A stretch of 64,000 nucleotides of DNA from Steroidobacteraceae bacterium (GCA_027531255.1 JAPZRU010000002.1:372001-436000), one strand, 5' to 3'. Shown: positions 26,025-35,915, numbered from the stretch's first letter. Notes: a model not told the origin generated them from the sequence alone. Numbers and translations are program-made.

Positions 26025-26040
26025 TGGCATGGAAGCTGCA
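26025..26040 (+). promoter_or_regulatory. Sigma-54 (RpoN) promoter for glnK-amtB
   Basis: TGGCATGGAAGCTGCA matches the -24/-12 consensus TGGCAC-N5-TTGCA: the GG and GC pairs are 12 bases apart, with only two non-consensus bases. It lies 85 bases upstream of the glnK ATG. RpoN promoters of glnK-amtB are normally activated by NtrC; I could not assign a clear NtrC site upstream. Confidence 0.8.
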
Positions 26041-26104
26041 CTACAGGCTGCGCAGCTTAGTTCCAGACAGGGACGTCGCAAGCCGGGCTTATGCGGCGCG
26101 ATGA

Positions 26105-26464
<360 letters not shown>

Positions 26465-26541
26465 GCAACGTCCGGAGGAGCCCGCCGGCCTTCCGGCTAC
26501 GGGTCCGATAACGCGGGTTCGAAAAAGACAGGGGTAACGCC

Positions 26542-27984
26542 GTGCAACTCTCGAAGCTTCCCACCACCCAGACGGCCCGCGCGTGGCCGGCCTCGCGCTG
26601 GCGCGAAACCGCGCTCGGCGTGCTCATCGTCGCGGCGCTCGCGCTGCTGGCGCCCGCGGCGTTCGCCGCCGACACGCCGGTGCCCGAGAAGGGCGACATC
26701 GCGTGGCTGATGACGGCGACGATGCTGGTCATCCTGATGACCATCCCCGGCCTCGCGCTGTTCTACGGCGGCATGGTCCGCTCGAAGAACGTGCTGTCGG
26801 TGCTGATGCAGGTGTTCATCATCTTCTGCCTGATCGCCATCCTCTGGTCGATCTACGGCTACAGCTTCGCGTTCACGAACGGCAACGCGTTCATCGGCGG
26901 CACCGATCGCCTGTTCCTGCAGGGCATGGACTCGAGCTCGCTCGCGGCCACGTTCTCGAAGGGCGTCTACATCCCCGAGTACGTGTACTTCGCGTTCCAG
27001 CTGACGTTCGCCGCGATCACCTGCTGCCTGATCGTCGGCGCGTTCGCCGAGCGCATCAAGTTCGCCGCGGTGCTCGCCTTCATCGTCATCTGGTTCACGT
27101 TCTCCTACGTGCCGATGGCGCACATGGTCTGGTGGTGGGCCGGTCCCGACGCGTACACCAGCGTCGAGGCCGCCGAGGAAGCGCTGAAGACCGCGGGCTT
27201 CCTGTTCCAGCACGGCGCGCTCGACTTCGCAGGCGGCACCGTGGTGCACATCAACGCGGGCATCGCGGGCCTCGTCGGCGCGATCGTGCTCGGCAAGCGC
27301 ATCGGCTACGGCCAGACCGCCATGCCGCCGCACAACCTGCCGCTCGTGATGATCGGCGCCTCGCTGCTGTGGGTGGGCTGGTTCGGCTTCAACGTCGGCT
27401 CGAACCTCGAGGCCAACCCGTTCGCGGGCCAGGTGTTCGTCAACACGATCCTCGCCACCGCTGCCGCCACGCTCGGCTGGGTGCTGCTCGAGTGGCTGAC
27501 CCGCGGCGCGCCGACGATGCTCGGCGCCGCCTCGGGCGCGGTCGCGGGCCTCGTCGCGATCACGCCGGCGTGCGGCTGGGTCGGCCCGATGGGCGCGATC
27601 GTGATCGGCGTGCTGGCGGGCGCCGTCTGCCTGTGGGCCGTCACGTGGATGAAGTCGAAGCTGAAGTACGACGACTCGCTCGACGTGTTCGGCGTCCACG
27701 CGGTCGGCGGCATCCTCGGCGCGCTGCTCACGGCCGTGTTCTGCTCGCCCTCGCTCGGCGGCACCGGCGTGATCGACTACGTGACCGGCGAGGTCGGCGC
27801 GTACTCGATCGGCACGCAGTTCATCGCCCAGGCGAAGGGCGTCGGCGTCGCGATCCTCTGGTCGGGCATCGTGTCGTTCGTCGCCTTCAAGCTGGTCGAC
27901 ATGACGATCGGCCTGCGCGTGACGGAGGAAGTCGAGCGCGAAGGCCTCGACACCGCCGAGCACGGCGAGCGCGCCTACAGCTGA
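26542..27984 (+). CDS. amtB: Ammonium transporter AmtB
   Basis: A 480-residue inner-membrane ammonium channel with a GTG start. An N-terminal signal-like segment (VLIVAALALLAPAAFAA) is followed by about 11 membrane helices. The pore histidine pair is visible in GGTVVHINAG and VFGVHAVGG, and the Phe gate region in FAFQLTFAAITC. The C-terminal tail (RVTEEVEREGLDTAEHGE) matches the segment that couples subunits and binds GlnK. It is cotranscribed with glnK and followed by a strong terminator. Confidence 0.97.
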   Translation: MQLSKLPTTQTARAWPASRWRETALGVLIVAALALLAPAAFAADTPVPEKGDIAWLMTATMLVILMTIPGLALFYGGMVRSKNVLSVLMQVFIIFCLIAILWSIYGYSFAFTNGNAFIGGTDRLFLQGMDSSSLAATFSKGVYIPEYVYFAFQLTFAAITCCLIVGAFAERIKFAAVLAFIVIWFTFSYVPMAHMVWWWAGPDAYTSVEAAEEALKTAGFLFQHGALDFAGGTVVHINAGIAGLVGAIVLGKRIGYGQTAMPPHNLPLVMIGASLLWVGWFGFNVGSNLEANPFAGQVFVNTILATAAATLGWVLLEWLTRGAPTMLGAASGAVAGLVAITPACGWVGPMGAIVIGVLAGAVCLWAVTWMKSKLKYDDSLDVFGVHAVGGILGALLTAVFCSPSLGGTGVIDYVTGEVGAYSIGTQFIAQAKGVGVAILWSGIVSFVAFKLVDMTIGLRVTEEVEREGLDTAEHGERAYS

Positions 27985-28036
27985 CGGTAACCGGGGCCGG
28001 CGCGCGCAGACGCGCCGGCACCCAGGAACCCCCTCG

Positions 28037-28062
28037 GGGCGGGCTTCGGTCCGCCCTTTTTT
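28037..28062 (+). terminator. Rho-independent terminator after amtB
   Basis: GGGCGG / CCGCCC stem with an 8-base loop containing CTTCGG, followed by six T residues. Confidence 0.85.
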
Positions 28063-28098
28063 CATTGGCTCGCAGTCGCCTGCCGGCGCTGCGAGCCC

Positions 28099-28126
28099 GC
28101 GAACCGCGGGGCGGCCCGCGGTTCGC
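28099..28126. repeat. Perfect inverted repeat in the amtB-rhomboid gap
   Basis: GCGAACCGCGGG and CCCGCGGTTCGC form a perfect 12-base-pair stem with the loop GCGG. The central part recurs, less perfectly, near 28176-28200 (ACGCGGGGCGGCCCGCG). It has no T-run, so it is not an obvious terminator. The gap 28063-28480 otherwise holds only a gene relic. Confidence 0.6.
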
Positions 28127-28221
28127 TCCTGAAGGGCGTGCTGCGGGGCGCTGGTGCTGGGACGGGAAGGAGCGCCGCGCAACGCGGGGCGGCCCGCGAC
28201 AACCCGGACCTGGCTTCGGCT

Positions 28222-28359
28222 CACGGCCGAGCGCGCCAGCAGCCAGGCGTTGCGGGGGTTCTCGCCGATCCGGCGGACGGCGTAGGGCCACCAGTCGCGG
28301 CCGAGCGGCACGTAGAGACGGACGCGCTCGCCGGCGGCGGCGAGCGCCGCGGACACCTC
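28222..28359 (-). pseudogene. C-terminal relic of a proline dehydrogenase
   Basis: Forty-six codons on the minus strand read as the last part of a monofunctional proline dehydrogenase: GERVRLYVPLGRDWWPYA then VRRIGENPRNAWLLARS. Intact proteins have the same motif order (R-V-Y-V-P-x-G-x-D-W, then R-R-x-x-E-x-P-x-N). The FAD-binding barrel that should precede it is absent; upstream codons are Arg-rich non-coding sequence. Confidence 0.65.
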
Positions 28360-28480
28360 GCTGCGCCGTCGCCACGGCGGCGATGGCATCCGGGCCGCCC
28401 GACGCGTCGGTGCAGGCACATCCTGCGCGGGGCGGGTCTCGCACGACAATGGACCCACCCCGCGGGGAGCGCGCTGGAGT

Positions 28481-29110
28481 TCAGCTGCCGGGGTCCCCAG
28501 AGATCCGTCCCTGCCGCCACCGCACCAGTACGATCCACGCGCCCAGCATGCCGCCGAGATGGGCGAAGTGGGCGATGCCGGCCGCGGTGCCGCTGACGCC
28601 GAGCCACAGTTCGACCACGCCGTACAGAGTCACGAAGGCCCATGCCGGCATCGGGACCGGCGGGAACAGCAGCACGATCCGGCGGCGCGGGTAGAGCCAC
28701 GCGAAGGTCAGCAGCACGCCGAATACGCCGCCGGAGGCGCCCACCGTCGGGGACGGCTCGCCCGACGCGGAGACGACCACGAGCTGCGTCAGGGCCGCGG
28801 TCAGCACGGCGGCGAAGTAGAGCTGCAGGTAGCGCGCGGTGCCGAGCACCTGCTCGCACTCGCGGCCGAACATCCAGAGCGCGAACAGGTTCAGGAACAG
28901 GTGCAGCGGGTTGCCGTGCAGGAACGCGTACGTCACGAGCTGCCACGGCGCGAAGCCGACGGTGCCCCCGAGCTCAGGCACCGCGTGCGTGCCGAAAGGC
29001 CAGAGCGCGAAGGTCGCGATCACCGCTTCGGGGCGGCTCGCCTGCACGAAGAAGAACACCAGCGCGGAGGCGAGGATCAGCAGGGAATTGGCGCTGCGCA
29101 CCCGGAGCAC
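28481..29110 (-). CDS. Rhomboid family intramembrane serine protease
   Basis: A 209-residue protein with six membrane helices. The catalytic dyad is intact: S126 in the motif GASGGVFG and H184 in FAHLGGMLG. The loop-1 region with WQLVTYAFLHGNPLHLFLNL is also typical, including the HGNxxHLxxN pattern. Rhomboids cut transmembrane segments of other membrane proteins; the substrate is not predictable. The start is a GTG at 29110. It diverges from the second PII gene across a 214-base gap. Confidence 0.93.
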   Translation of the reverse strand: MLRVRSANSLLILASALVFFFVQASRPEAVIATFALWPFGTHAVPELGGTVGFAPWQLVTYAFLHGNPLHLFLNLFALWMFGRECEQVLGTARYLQLYFAAVLTAALTQLVVVSASGEPSPTVGASGGVFGVLLTFAWLYPRRRIVLLFPPVPMPAWAFVTLYGVVELWLGVSGTAAGIAHFAHLGGMLGAWIVLVRWRQGRISGDPGS

Positions 29111-29114
29111 CTAG

Positions 29115-29663
<549 letters not shown>

Positions 29664-29669
29664 CGGGGA

Positions 29670-30242
29670 ATGCCGATGCGCACCGCGATCACGGGTTGGC
29701 TCGCGAAGGACTGGTTCAAGGCTGGCGCCGCTCGCGCGCGAGCCGGCGCGGTGGCCTGCGGCACCCTGGCGGTGCTCGCCGGCACGCTCGCCTACGTGCC
29801 CGCCGCGGACGCCACCGTCTACAAGTGGCGCGACACGCGCGGCATGGTCCACTACACGGACCGGCCGCCGCCGCCGGACGGCACCCTGATCTCGATCGAG
29901 ACGACCTACTTCGGGCGCCGCACCGGCGACGCCGCCCGCGCGCCGGCACCGCGCGCGCCCGCGACGCCCGCCGCCCCGAGCGCGCCGGAACCGGACCGCC
30001 TGTCGCCCAACGCGCAGGCGCAGCTGCGCAACCAGGTGCAGAACGATCTCGCGAACGTGCGGACCGAACAGTGCAAGGAGGCGCAGGAGCGGTACGACAA
30101 CTACATCCGCTCGCGCCGCCTGTTCCGCGAGGGCCCGAACAAGGAACGCATCTACCTGACGGATGGGGAGCTCGAGGCGGCGCGCCTGAACGCGAAGCGG
30201 GAGGTCGACGAGGCCTGCGCCGCGGCCGCCGAGGGCCGCTGA
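29670..30242 (+). CDS. DUF4124 domain exported protein
   Basis: A 190-residue protein. A long basic N-terminus leads to a hydrophobic signal segment (VACGTLAVLAGTLAYVPAADA). The mature start TVYKWRDTRGMVHYTDRPPP is the DUF4124 signature, a small beta domain in periplasmic or membrane-linked proteins of proteobacteria. A Pro/Ala-rich linker and a charged helical C-terminus (QCKEAQERYDNYIRSRRLF, EREVDEAC-like) follow. The function of the domain is unknown. It starts 6 bases after glnB and is probably cotranscribed. Confidence 0.85.
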   Translation: MPMRTAITGWLAKDWFKAGAARARAGAVACGTLAVLAGTLAYVPAADATVYKWRDTRGMVHYTDRPPPPDGTLISIETTYFGRRTGDAARAPAPRAPATPAAPSAPEPDRLSPNAQAQLRNQVQNDLANVRTEQCKEAQERYDNYIRSRRLFREGPNKERIYLTDGELEAARLNAKREVDEACAAAAEGR

Positions 30243-30315
30243 CGCGGGCGCGCCCGCGCTGCGATAGGCTTCGGGTCCCGCGCCGCACGCAGGCGCGACG
30301 TGCCTGGAGTTCCCG

Positions 30316-31191
30316 TTGAAGACCGGATTCGTCGGCCTCGGCGCCATGGGCGCGCACATGGCGCGGTCGCTGCACCGCGCCGGGCTGCTCGCCGGTGCCT
30401 GGAACCGCACCCCCGCGAAGACCGCGGCGCTCGCCGCGGAAACCGGCTGCACCGCGTTCGACGCCCCCCCTGCGCTCGCCCGTGCCTGCGAGTGCGTCGT
30501 GCTCTGCGTGTCCGCGGACGCGGACGTGCTCGGCGTCGTGGACGCGCTGCTGCCGGGCGCCCGCCCGGGGCTGCTCGTGATCGACTGCTCGACGGTGTCC
30601 GCCGCCACGGCTCGCGAGGCCGCACAGCGGCTCGCGCAGGTGGGCGCGGAGTTCGTCGACGCGCCGGTCAGCGGCGGCGTCGAGGGCGCGCGGCAGGCGA
30701 CGCTCGCCGTCATGGCGGGCGGCACGCCCGAAGCCTTCGCGCGCGCGAAGCCGGTGCTGGCGACGATGGGCCGCACGATCACGCACATGGGGCCGACCGG
30801 TTACGGCCAGGCGACCAAGGCCACGAACCAGATCCTCTGCGCCGGGCACATCCAGGCCGCCGCGGAGGCGATGGCGTTCGCGAAGCACGAGGGGTTGCCG
30901 CTCGACCGCGTGATCGAGACGCTCGGCCAGGGCGCCGGTTCGTCGTGGTACTTCGTCAACCGTGCGCCGAACATGGTTCGCGACGACTACCCGGCGGGCT
31001 TCCGCGTGCGGCTGCACGAGAAGGACCTGAAGATCGCGCGCGAGATGGCCGAGCGCCATGGCGTGCACCTGCCGCTGATCGAGATGACGCTGCTGCACTA
31101 CCGGCGGCTGATCGAGGCCGGCCACGGCGACGAGGACATCTCGACGCTGTTCCGCCTGAAGGACGCGATGTTCGGTGGAGGGCGTGAATAG
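30316..31191 (+). CDS. NAD(P)-dependent beta-hydroxyacid dehydrogenase (HIBADH family)
   Basis: A 291-residue oxidoreductase from a TTG at 30316 (GGAG 8 bases upstream). The Rossmann motif GFVGLGAMGAHMARSL is at the N-terminus, followed by the substrate motif DAPVSGGVEGARQ and the catalytic lysine region GYGQATKATNQI. Relatives reduce tartronate semialdehyde or oxidise 3-hydroxyisobutyrate; the substrate here is not fixed by context. Its last 17 bases overlap the start of algZ. Confidence 0.92.
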   Translation: MKTGFVGLGAMGAHMARSLHRAGLLAGAWNRTPAKTAALAAETGCTAFDAPPALARACECVVLCVSADADVLGVVDALLPGARPGLLVIDCSTVSAATAREAAQRLAQVGAEFVDAPVSGGVEGARQATLAVMAGGTPEAFARAKPVLATMGRTITHMGPTGYGQATKATNQILCAGHIQAAAEAMAFAKHEGLPLDRVIETLGQGAGSSWYFVNRAPNMVRDDYPAGFRVRLHEKDLKIAREMAERHGVHLPLIEMTLLHYRRLIEAGHGDEDISTLFRLKDAMFGGGRE

Positions 31192-32272
31192 GCCCCCGGC
31201 GGCGGCGGACGGCGGGTTCTACCTGCCGGACTTCTGCGCGCCGCGGATGGTGCTGGTGGTCGTGCTGATCGCCGTGCTGGTGGCGTTCGTCGTCACGGTC
31301 GCGCGCGTCGGGCTGGGCAGCAGCTTCGTCGAGGACCTCGCGCGCACCGCGCTGTTCCTCGTCTGGATCGCGCTCGGCAGCGCGGCCGCGCTCTGCTACC
31401 TCCGGCCGGCGCTGGCGCGGCTCGGGGTCGTGCGCGGCTCCGCGGCGACTCTCGCCCTGCTGCTGCTGGTCACTGCGCTCGTCTCGGAAGCCGCATGGTG
31501 GGGCGCGGCGCGCGGCCTCTACACCGGCTTCGAGACGGGGCCGATGCTCGCGCGCAGCCACCTCGCGTTCGTCGCCGGCAACCTCGCGATCGCGCTGATC
31601 GTCGGCGGCGTGGGCCTGCGCTACTGGTACGTGACGCACCAGTGGCGCCGCAACGTCGAGCGCGATGCGCGCTCGCGCGTGGACGCTCTGCAGGCGCGCA
31701 TCCGCCCGCACTTCCTCTACAACAGCATGAACACGATCGCCGCGCTGACGCGCTCGGACCCGGTGCGCGCCGAGGCCGCGATCGAGGACCTCGCCGACCT
31801 GTTCCGCGCGAGCCTCGCCGAGACGCGCAACGAGGTGCCGTTCGCCGAGGAACTCGAGGTCGCGCGCACCTACCAGCGGATCGAGCAGCTGCGGCTGGGG
31901 GCACGGCTGGCGGTGGAGTGGCGCACCGACGGCGTGCCTTCCGACGCGCGCGTGCCGAGCCTCGTGCTCCAGCCGCTGCTCGAGAACGCGATCTACCACG
32001 GCATCGAGCGGCTGCCAGGCGGCGGCAAGGTGATCGTCGAGGCGCGCGCCGCGGACGGCCGCATCGAGATCGCGGTGACGAATCCGCGGCCGCCCGAAGG
32101 CACGGGCGCCGTGCCGGCGCGGACCGGCAACCGCGTCGCGCTCGCGAACATCCGCGAGCGGCTGGAACTCGCGTTTCCCGGCGACGCCGCGGTCGAACTC
32201 GGCGAGGCCGGCACCGACTACGTCGCACGCGTGCGCTTCCCGCTCCGCGCGCAGGCGAGGGGGTCGGCATGA
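31175..32272 (+). CDS. algZ: AlgZ/FimS-type sensor histidine kinase (LytS-like)
   Basis: A 365-residue sensor kinase. Four membrane segments occupy about residues 24-150 (MVLVVVLIAVLVAFVVTV, ALFLVWIALGSAAAL, ATLALLLLVTALVSEAAWW, LAIALIVGGVGLRYW). The phospho-acceptor is H179 in IRPHFLYNSMNT, the HisKA_3-like His_kinase motif, followed by the N-box LLENAIYHGIE and a C-terminal LANIRERLEL G-box region. In Pseudomonas AlgZ (FimS) and AlgR control twitching motility, biofilm and alginate genes. It is translationally coupled to algR (ATGA). Confidence 0.93.
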   Translation: MEGVNRPPAAADGGFYLPDFCAPRMVLVVVLIAVLVAFVVTVARVGLGSSFVEDLARTALFLVWIALGSAAALCYLRPALARLGVVRGSAATLALLLLVTALVSEAAWWGAARGLYTGFETGPMLARSHLAFVAGNLAIALIVGGVGLRYWYVTHQWRRNVERDARSRVDALQARIRPHFLYNSMNTIAALTRSDPVRAEAAIEDLADLFRASLAETRNEVPFAEELEVARTYQRIEQLRLGARLAVEWRTDGVPSDARVPSLVLQPLLENAIYHGIERLPGGGKVIVEARAADGRIEIAVTNPRPPEGTGAVPARTGNRVALANIRERLELAFPGDAAVELGEAGTDYVARVRFPLRAQARGSA

Positions 32273-32991
32273 ACCTGCGCGTGCTGATCGTGGACGACGA
32301 GCCGCCGGCGCGCGACCGCCTCCGGCGGTTGCTCGCGGAACTCCCCGGCGTCGAGGTCGTGGGCGAAGCCGGCGACGGTGCGGCCGCGCTCGACGCGGTG
32401 TCGAAGCTGGAACCGGCCGTCGTGCTGCTCGACGTGCGGATGCCCGGGCTCGACGGCATCGAGACCGCCCGGCACCTCGCGAAGCTCGAGCTGCCGCCGG
32501 CGGTCGTGTTCACGACCGCCTACGACGAGTACGCACTGCAGGCCTTCGACGCGCAGGCGATCGGCTACCTGCTGAAGCCGATCCGCCGCGAGAAGCTCGA
32601 GGCGGCGCTCGCGAAGGCGGAACGCCTGACGCGCCCGCGGCTGGCGCCGCTCACGCCGTCCTCGGTGCCCTCGCACTTCGCGGTGCGCACCCGGGACCAG
32701 CTGAAGCTCGTGCCGGTCGAGGACGTGCGCGCCTGCGTGGCCGACCAGAAGTACGTGACGCTGCACCACGCCGGCGGCGAGGACCTGATCGAGGAATCCC
32801 TGCGCTCCATCGAGGAGGAATTCGGGGACCGTTTCGTGCGGGTGCACCGCAGCGCGCTGGCGGCGGTACGGCACGTCGAGGCGGTCGAGCGCGACGCGGA
32901 GGGCCGGTACCACGTCCGGCTGCGGGGCACCGAACTGCGGCTGGAGGTCAGCCGGCGGCTGGCGGCGGAAGTCCTGCGCCGTCTCCAGTAG
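32269..32991 (+). CDS. algR: AlgR-type response regulator with LytTR DNA-binding domain
   Basis: A 240-residue regulator. Receiver domain 1-120 with phospho-acceptor D55 (VVLLDVRMPG) and acidic pocket D9-D10, then a LytTR DNA-binding domain (about 135-240) containing VRACVADQKYVTLHHAGGED-like strands and FVRVHRSALAAVRHVEAV. It is the partner of the upstream AlgZ kinase, and the two overlap by 4 bases. The hemC gene begins about 100 bases further on, as in Pseudomonas. Confidence 0.95.
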   Translation: MNLRVLIVDDEPPARDRLRRLLAELPGVEVVGEAGDGAAALDAVSKLEPAVVLLDVRMPGLDGIETARHLAKLELPPAVVFTTAYDEYALQAFDAQAIGYLLKPIRREKLEAALAKAERLTRPRLAPLTPSSVPSHFAVRTRDQLKLVPVEDVRACVADQKYVTLHHAGGEDLIEESLRSIEEEFGDRFVRVHRSALAAVRHVEAVERDAEGRYHVRLRGTELRLEVSRRLAAEVLRRLQ

Positions 32992-33066
32992 AAGAGGGGT
33001 CCGCCCCCCTTTTCCGGGGCATGGGTAATGTCCCCATTTCGCGTTCACCCGCCGGAAAATGGACAA
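32991..33066. repeat. Palindromic repeat cluster between algR and hemC
   Basis: GAGGGGTCCGCCCCCCTTTTCC (about 32993-33014) starts right after the algR stop and can fold as a terminator-like stem with a T-run. It is followed by a head-to-head pair: GGTAATGTCCCCATTTCGC (33024-33042) and GGAAAATGGACAATGG (33053-33068). Confidence 0.65.
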
Positions 33067-33097
33067 TGGCGGCCTTCCACGGCGGCAGAAGTCCTCC

Positions 33098-34018
33098 ATG
33101 CCCACGCTCCGCATCGCCACCCGTCGCAGCCAGCTCGCGCTCTGGCAGGCCAATCACGTCGCCGACCTGCTCCGCGGCGCCCACCCCGGCCTCGAGGTCG
33201 AGCTGGTGCCCATGGTCACCCAGGGCGACCGTATCCAGGACCGCGCGCTCGCCGAGGTCGGCGGCAAGGGTCTTTTCATCAAGGAACTCGAGGTCGCGAT
33301 GGCGGAGGACCGGGCGGACCTCGCCGTGCACTCCATGAAGGACGTCCCTGCGGACCTGCCGCCGGGATACGCGATCGCCTGCGTGCTGCCGCGCGCCGAC
33401 CCGCGCGACGCGTTCCTGTCGGTGCGCCACCCGAACTTCTGCAACCTGCCCCAGGGTGCGCGCATCGGCACCTCCAGCCAGCGTCGCCAGTGCATCCTGC
33501 GCTCGCTGCGTCCGGACCTCGAGATCCACCCGCTGCGCGGCAACGTCGACACGCGCCTGCGCAAGCTCGAGGCCGGCGAGTTCGACGCGATCATCCTGGC
33601 CGCGGCCGGCCTCACGCGGCTCGGCTGGGGCGACCGCATCAGCGAGTACCTCGACCTCGGCGTCTCGGTGCCGGCGGTCGGCCAGGGCGTCATCGGCATC
33701 GAGTGCCGCGACACGCCGGAGATGCGTCGCTGGCTCGCGCCGCTGAACCACGAGGCCACGCGCGAGTGTCTCGTCGCCGAGCGCGCCTACGCCGCGCGGC
33801 TCGAAGGGAGCTGCCAATCGCCGATCGCCGGCCACGCTCGCCACGTGGACGGCGGTCTCCGGATCGAGGGCCTCGTCGGCTCGCCGGACGGTCGCCGGGT
33901 CTACAGGGACGCGGTGACCGGTCCGGTGGTGGATGCCGTGCGCCTCGGCACCGAGCTCGCGGACCGGCTGCTGGCGGCCGGCGCGGGCGCGCTGCTCGCC
34001 GAGCTACGCGCGAGCTGA
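33098..34018 (+). CDS. hemC: Porphobilinogen deaminase (hydroxymethylbilane synthase)
   Basis: A 306-residue cytoplasmic enzyme that joins four porphobilinogens into hydroxymethylbilane. The cofactor-binding cysteine is C239 in EGSCQSPIAGHA, and the catalytic aspartate lies in DLAVHSMKDVPADLP. Other family segments are GTSSQRRQCILRS and RGNVDTRLRKLE. The start ATG at 33098 gives MPTLRIATRRSQLALWQA. hemD begins one base after the stop codon. Confidence 0.98.
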   Translation: MPTLRIATRRSQLALWQANHVADLLRGAHPGLEVELVPMVTQGDRIQDRALAEVGGKGLFIKELEVAMAEDRADLAVHSMKDVPADLPPGYAIACVLPRADPRDAFLSVRHPNFCNLPQGARIGTSSQRRQCILRSLRPDLEIHPLRGNVDTRLRKLEAGEFDAIILAAAGLTRLGWGDRISEYLDLGVSVPAVGQGVIGIECRDTPEMRRWLAPLNHEATRECLVAERAYAARLEGSCQSPIAGHARHVDGGLRIEGLVGSPDGRRVYRDAVTGPVVDAVRLGTELADRLLAAGAGALLAELRAS

Positions 34019-34019
34019 G

Positions 34020-34799
34020 ATGGCGGAGCTCGCCGGCCTCGGCGTGCTGGTGACGCGGCCGGAGCCGCAGGCCGAGCCGCTGTCGCGCCGTCTCGAGGCG
34101 CTCGGCGCCCGCAGTTTCCGCTTCCCGGCGATCGAAATCCGCGCGCGCGACGGTCGCCCCGCGCTGCGCGCCTCGCTCGGCCCGGTGGATCGTTTCGACT
34201 GGGTGATGTTCGTCAGCGCGAACGCCGTCCGGCACGGCCTCTTCCTGCTGGAAGGGCCGCAGACGCCGAGGCTGGCGGCCGTGGGGCCGGCGACCGCGGC
34301 GGCACTCGAGCAGGCCGGCCGGCCGGTCGCGCTGGTGCCCGCCTCCGGCTTCGACAGCGAGAGCCTGCTCGCCAGCCCGGAGTTCGCGCGCGTGCGTGGG
34401 CAGCGCGTACTCATCGTGCGCGGCGACGGCGGCCGCGAACTGCTCGCGGACGAGCTGCGCGCGCGAGGCGCCGAGGTGGTGTTCGCGGCAGTCTACGAAC
34501 GCGCCTGCGCCGCGCCGGCGCCGGGCGCGGTGCGCGCGGTCGAGAGCGCGTGGGCCGCCGGCGCGATCCACGTCGTCACGGCCACCAGCGCGGAACTGCT
34601 GCGCTGCCTGTTCGAGATCCTGGGCCCGGACGGCCGCGCTCACCTGCAGCGGACGCCGCTGCTCGCGGGCGGCGCGCGCATCGCGCAGGCCGCCGCGGCG
34701 ATGGGCCACGAGGGCGAACGCATCGTCGCCGCAGCGGCCGACGACGCCAGCCTCGTGGATGCATTGGTGAAGTGGCGGCGGCATACTACGCGCCCCTGA
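34020..34799 (+). CDS. hemD: Uroporphyrinogen-III synthase
   Basis: A 259-residue enzyme that closes hydroxymethylbilane to uroporphyrinogen III with inversion of ring D. The family is poorly conserved, but the N-terminal GVLVTRPEPQAEPLSRRLEAL, the central DWVMFVSANAVRHGL and GQRVLIVRGDGGRELLADEL, and the late TATSAELLRCLF segments are typical. The start at 34020 overlaps the last base of the hemC TGA. HemX follows 27 bases later. Confidence 0.95.
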   Translation: MAELAGLGVLVTRPEPQAEPLSRRLEALGARSFRFPAIEIRARDGRPALRASLGPVDRFDWVMFVSANAVRHGLFLLEGPQTPRLAAVGPATAAALEQAGRPVALVPASGFDSESLLASPEFARVRGQRVLIVRGDGGRELLADELRARGAEVVFAAVYERACAAPAPGAVRAVESAWAAGAIHVVTATSAELLRCLFEILGPDGRAHLQRTPLLAGGARIAQAAAAMGHEGERIVAAAADDASLVDALVKWRRHTTRP

Positions 34800-34826
34800 T
34801 CTTCCCTCTTCCGCTCGTCCGAGCGC

Positions 34827-35915
34827 ATGCCCGAGACCCCCGAAGGAACGACCGGGTCGGCGGCCGACCCGCGTGTTCGCGAACCCCGTACGGACGCATC
34901 GGCCGATCGTCCGGCGGATCGCGCGCTCGGCGATCGCCAGCGGCTGGCGCGCGTCGCGTGGCAGAGCGCGCTCGCGCTGCTCGCCGGCATCGTCGCCGTC
35001 GTGCTCGTCGCGATGCTGGCGTGGCGGCAGATCGCCCTCGAACGCGCGCTGGAGCGCGAGCGCGGCGCCGGGCTCGTCGCCGCTCGCGACCTCGAGTCGC
35101 TGCGCGCGCAGCTCGCGGCGCTCGAGCAGCGCGAGGCCGCGAACGCAGCGGCGCTGCAGCGGCTCGCTTCGGTACCCGCGCAGGTCGAGTCCGCCCGCGC
35201 AGACCTCGACGGCCTGCGGCTGCGTCTCGAGTCCCCCGATCGCGCGATCGCCCGCGTCGAGGCCGCGCAGCTCGTGGAGCTCGCGGTGCGCCGCCTCGAG
35301 CTCGACCGTGACGCACCGGGCGCCGCGGCGCTGTTCGAGGCAGCCGATGCGCGGCTCGCGATGACCGGGGACCCGGCGCTGTTCCGGGCGCGCGCGCAGC
35401 TGGCGCGGGATCTCGCGCAGCTGCGCGCGGTACCGACGATCGACGCACGGGCGCTGGCGGCGCGTCTCGCACGGGCGGGCGAGGACGCGCGCCGCCTGCC
35501 GATGCTCGGTGCCATCCGCACCGAGTTCGGCGCGGCGGACGAGCCGCCGGGCACGGAGCCGGGAGTCGCTCGCGCGTGGCGCCGGTTCACGACCTCGCTG
35601 CAGGACCTCGTCAGCGTGCGCCGCGTCAGCGAGGCCTCGATACAGCTGGTGTCGATGGAGGAACAGGGCGTGCGCCGCCAGCATCTCGAGACGCTGCTGT
35701 TCGCGGCGCGGCTCGCAGCCTGGCGCGGCGACGCACCGGCCTATGCGCAGGGCCTGCGCGAAGCGCGCGACTGGGTGGATCGCCACTACGACGCGCGCGA
35801 CCCGGGCGTGCAGGCGCTCGCGCGCGAACTGGCGTCGCTGGCGACCGCCAGCGTCGATGCCGAGCTGCCCGACGTTTCCGCGTCGCTGCGGCTGCTGCGG
35901 GCGGGTGCGCCGTGA
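34827..35915 (+). CDS. hemX: HemX-like membrane protein
   Basis: A 362-residue protein of the HemX family, often misnamed uroporphyrin-III methyltransferase. A charged N-terminus of about 45 residues precedes one membrane helix (ALALLAGIVAVVLVAMLAW), then a long coiled-coil (RGAGLVAARDLESLRAQLAALEQ and onward) and a helical C-terminal domain with WRRFTTSLQDLVSVRRV. It has no SAM-binding motif. Its role is unsettled, but it is always linked to hemCD/hemY. The stop overlaps hemY (GTGA). Confidence 0.9.
   Translation: MPETPEGTTGSAADPRVREPRTDASADRPADRALGDRQRLARVAWQSALALLAGIVAVVLVAMLAWRQIALERALERERGAGLVAARDLESLRAQLAALEQREAANAAALQRLASVPAQVESARADLDGLRLRLESPDRAIARVEAAQLVELAVRRLELDRDAPGAAALFEAADARLAMTGDPALFRARAQLARDLAQLRAVPTIDARALAARLARAGEDARRLPMLGAIRTEFGAADEPPGTEPGVARAWRRFTTSLQDLVSVRRVSEASIQLVSMEEQGVRRQHLETLLFAARLAAWRGDAPAYAQGLREARDWVDRHYDARDPGVQALARELASLATASVDAELPDVSASLRLLRAGAP

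Noticed and set aside
26497-28458. A long open frame on the minus strand across amtB
   Set aside because: It is antisense to a clear ammonium transporter, is rich in Arg, His and Asp as expected from the complement of GC-rich coding DNA, and has no domain except the short proline dehydrogenase relic at its start.
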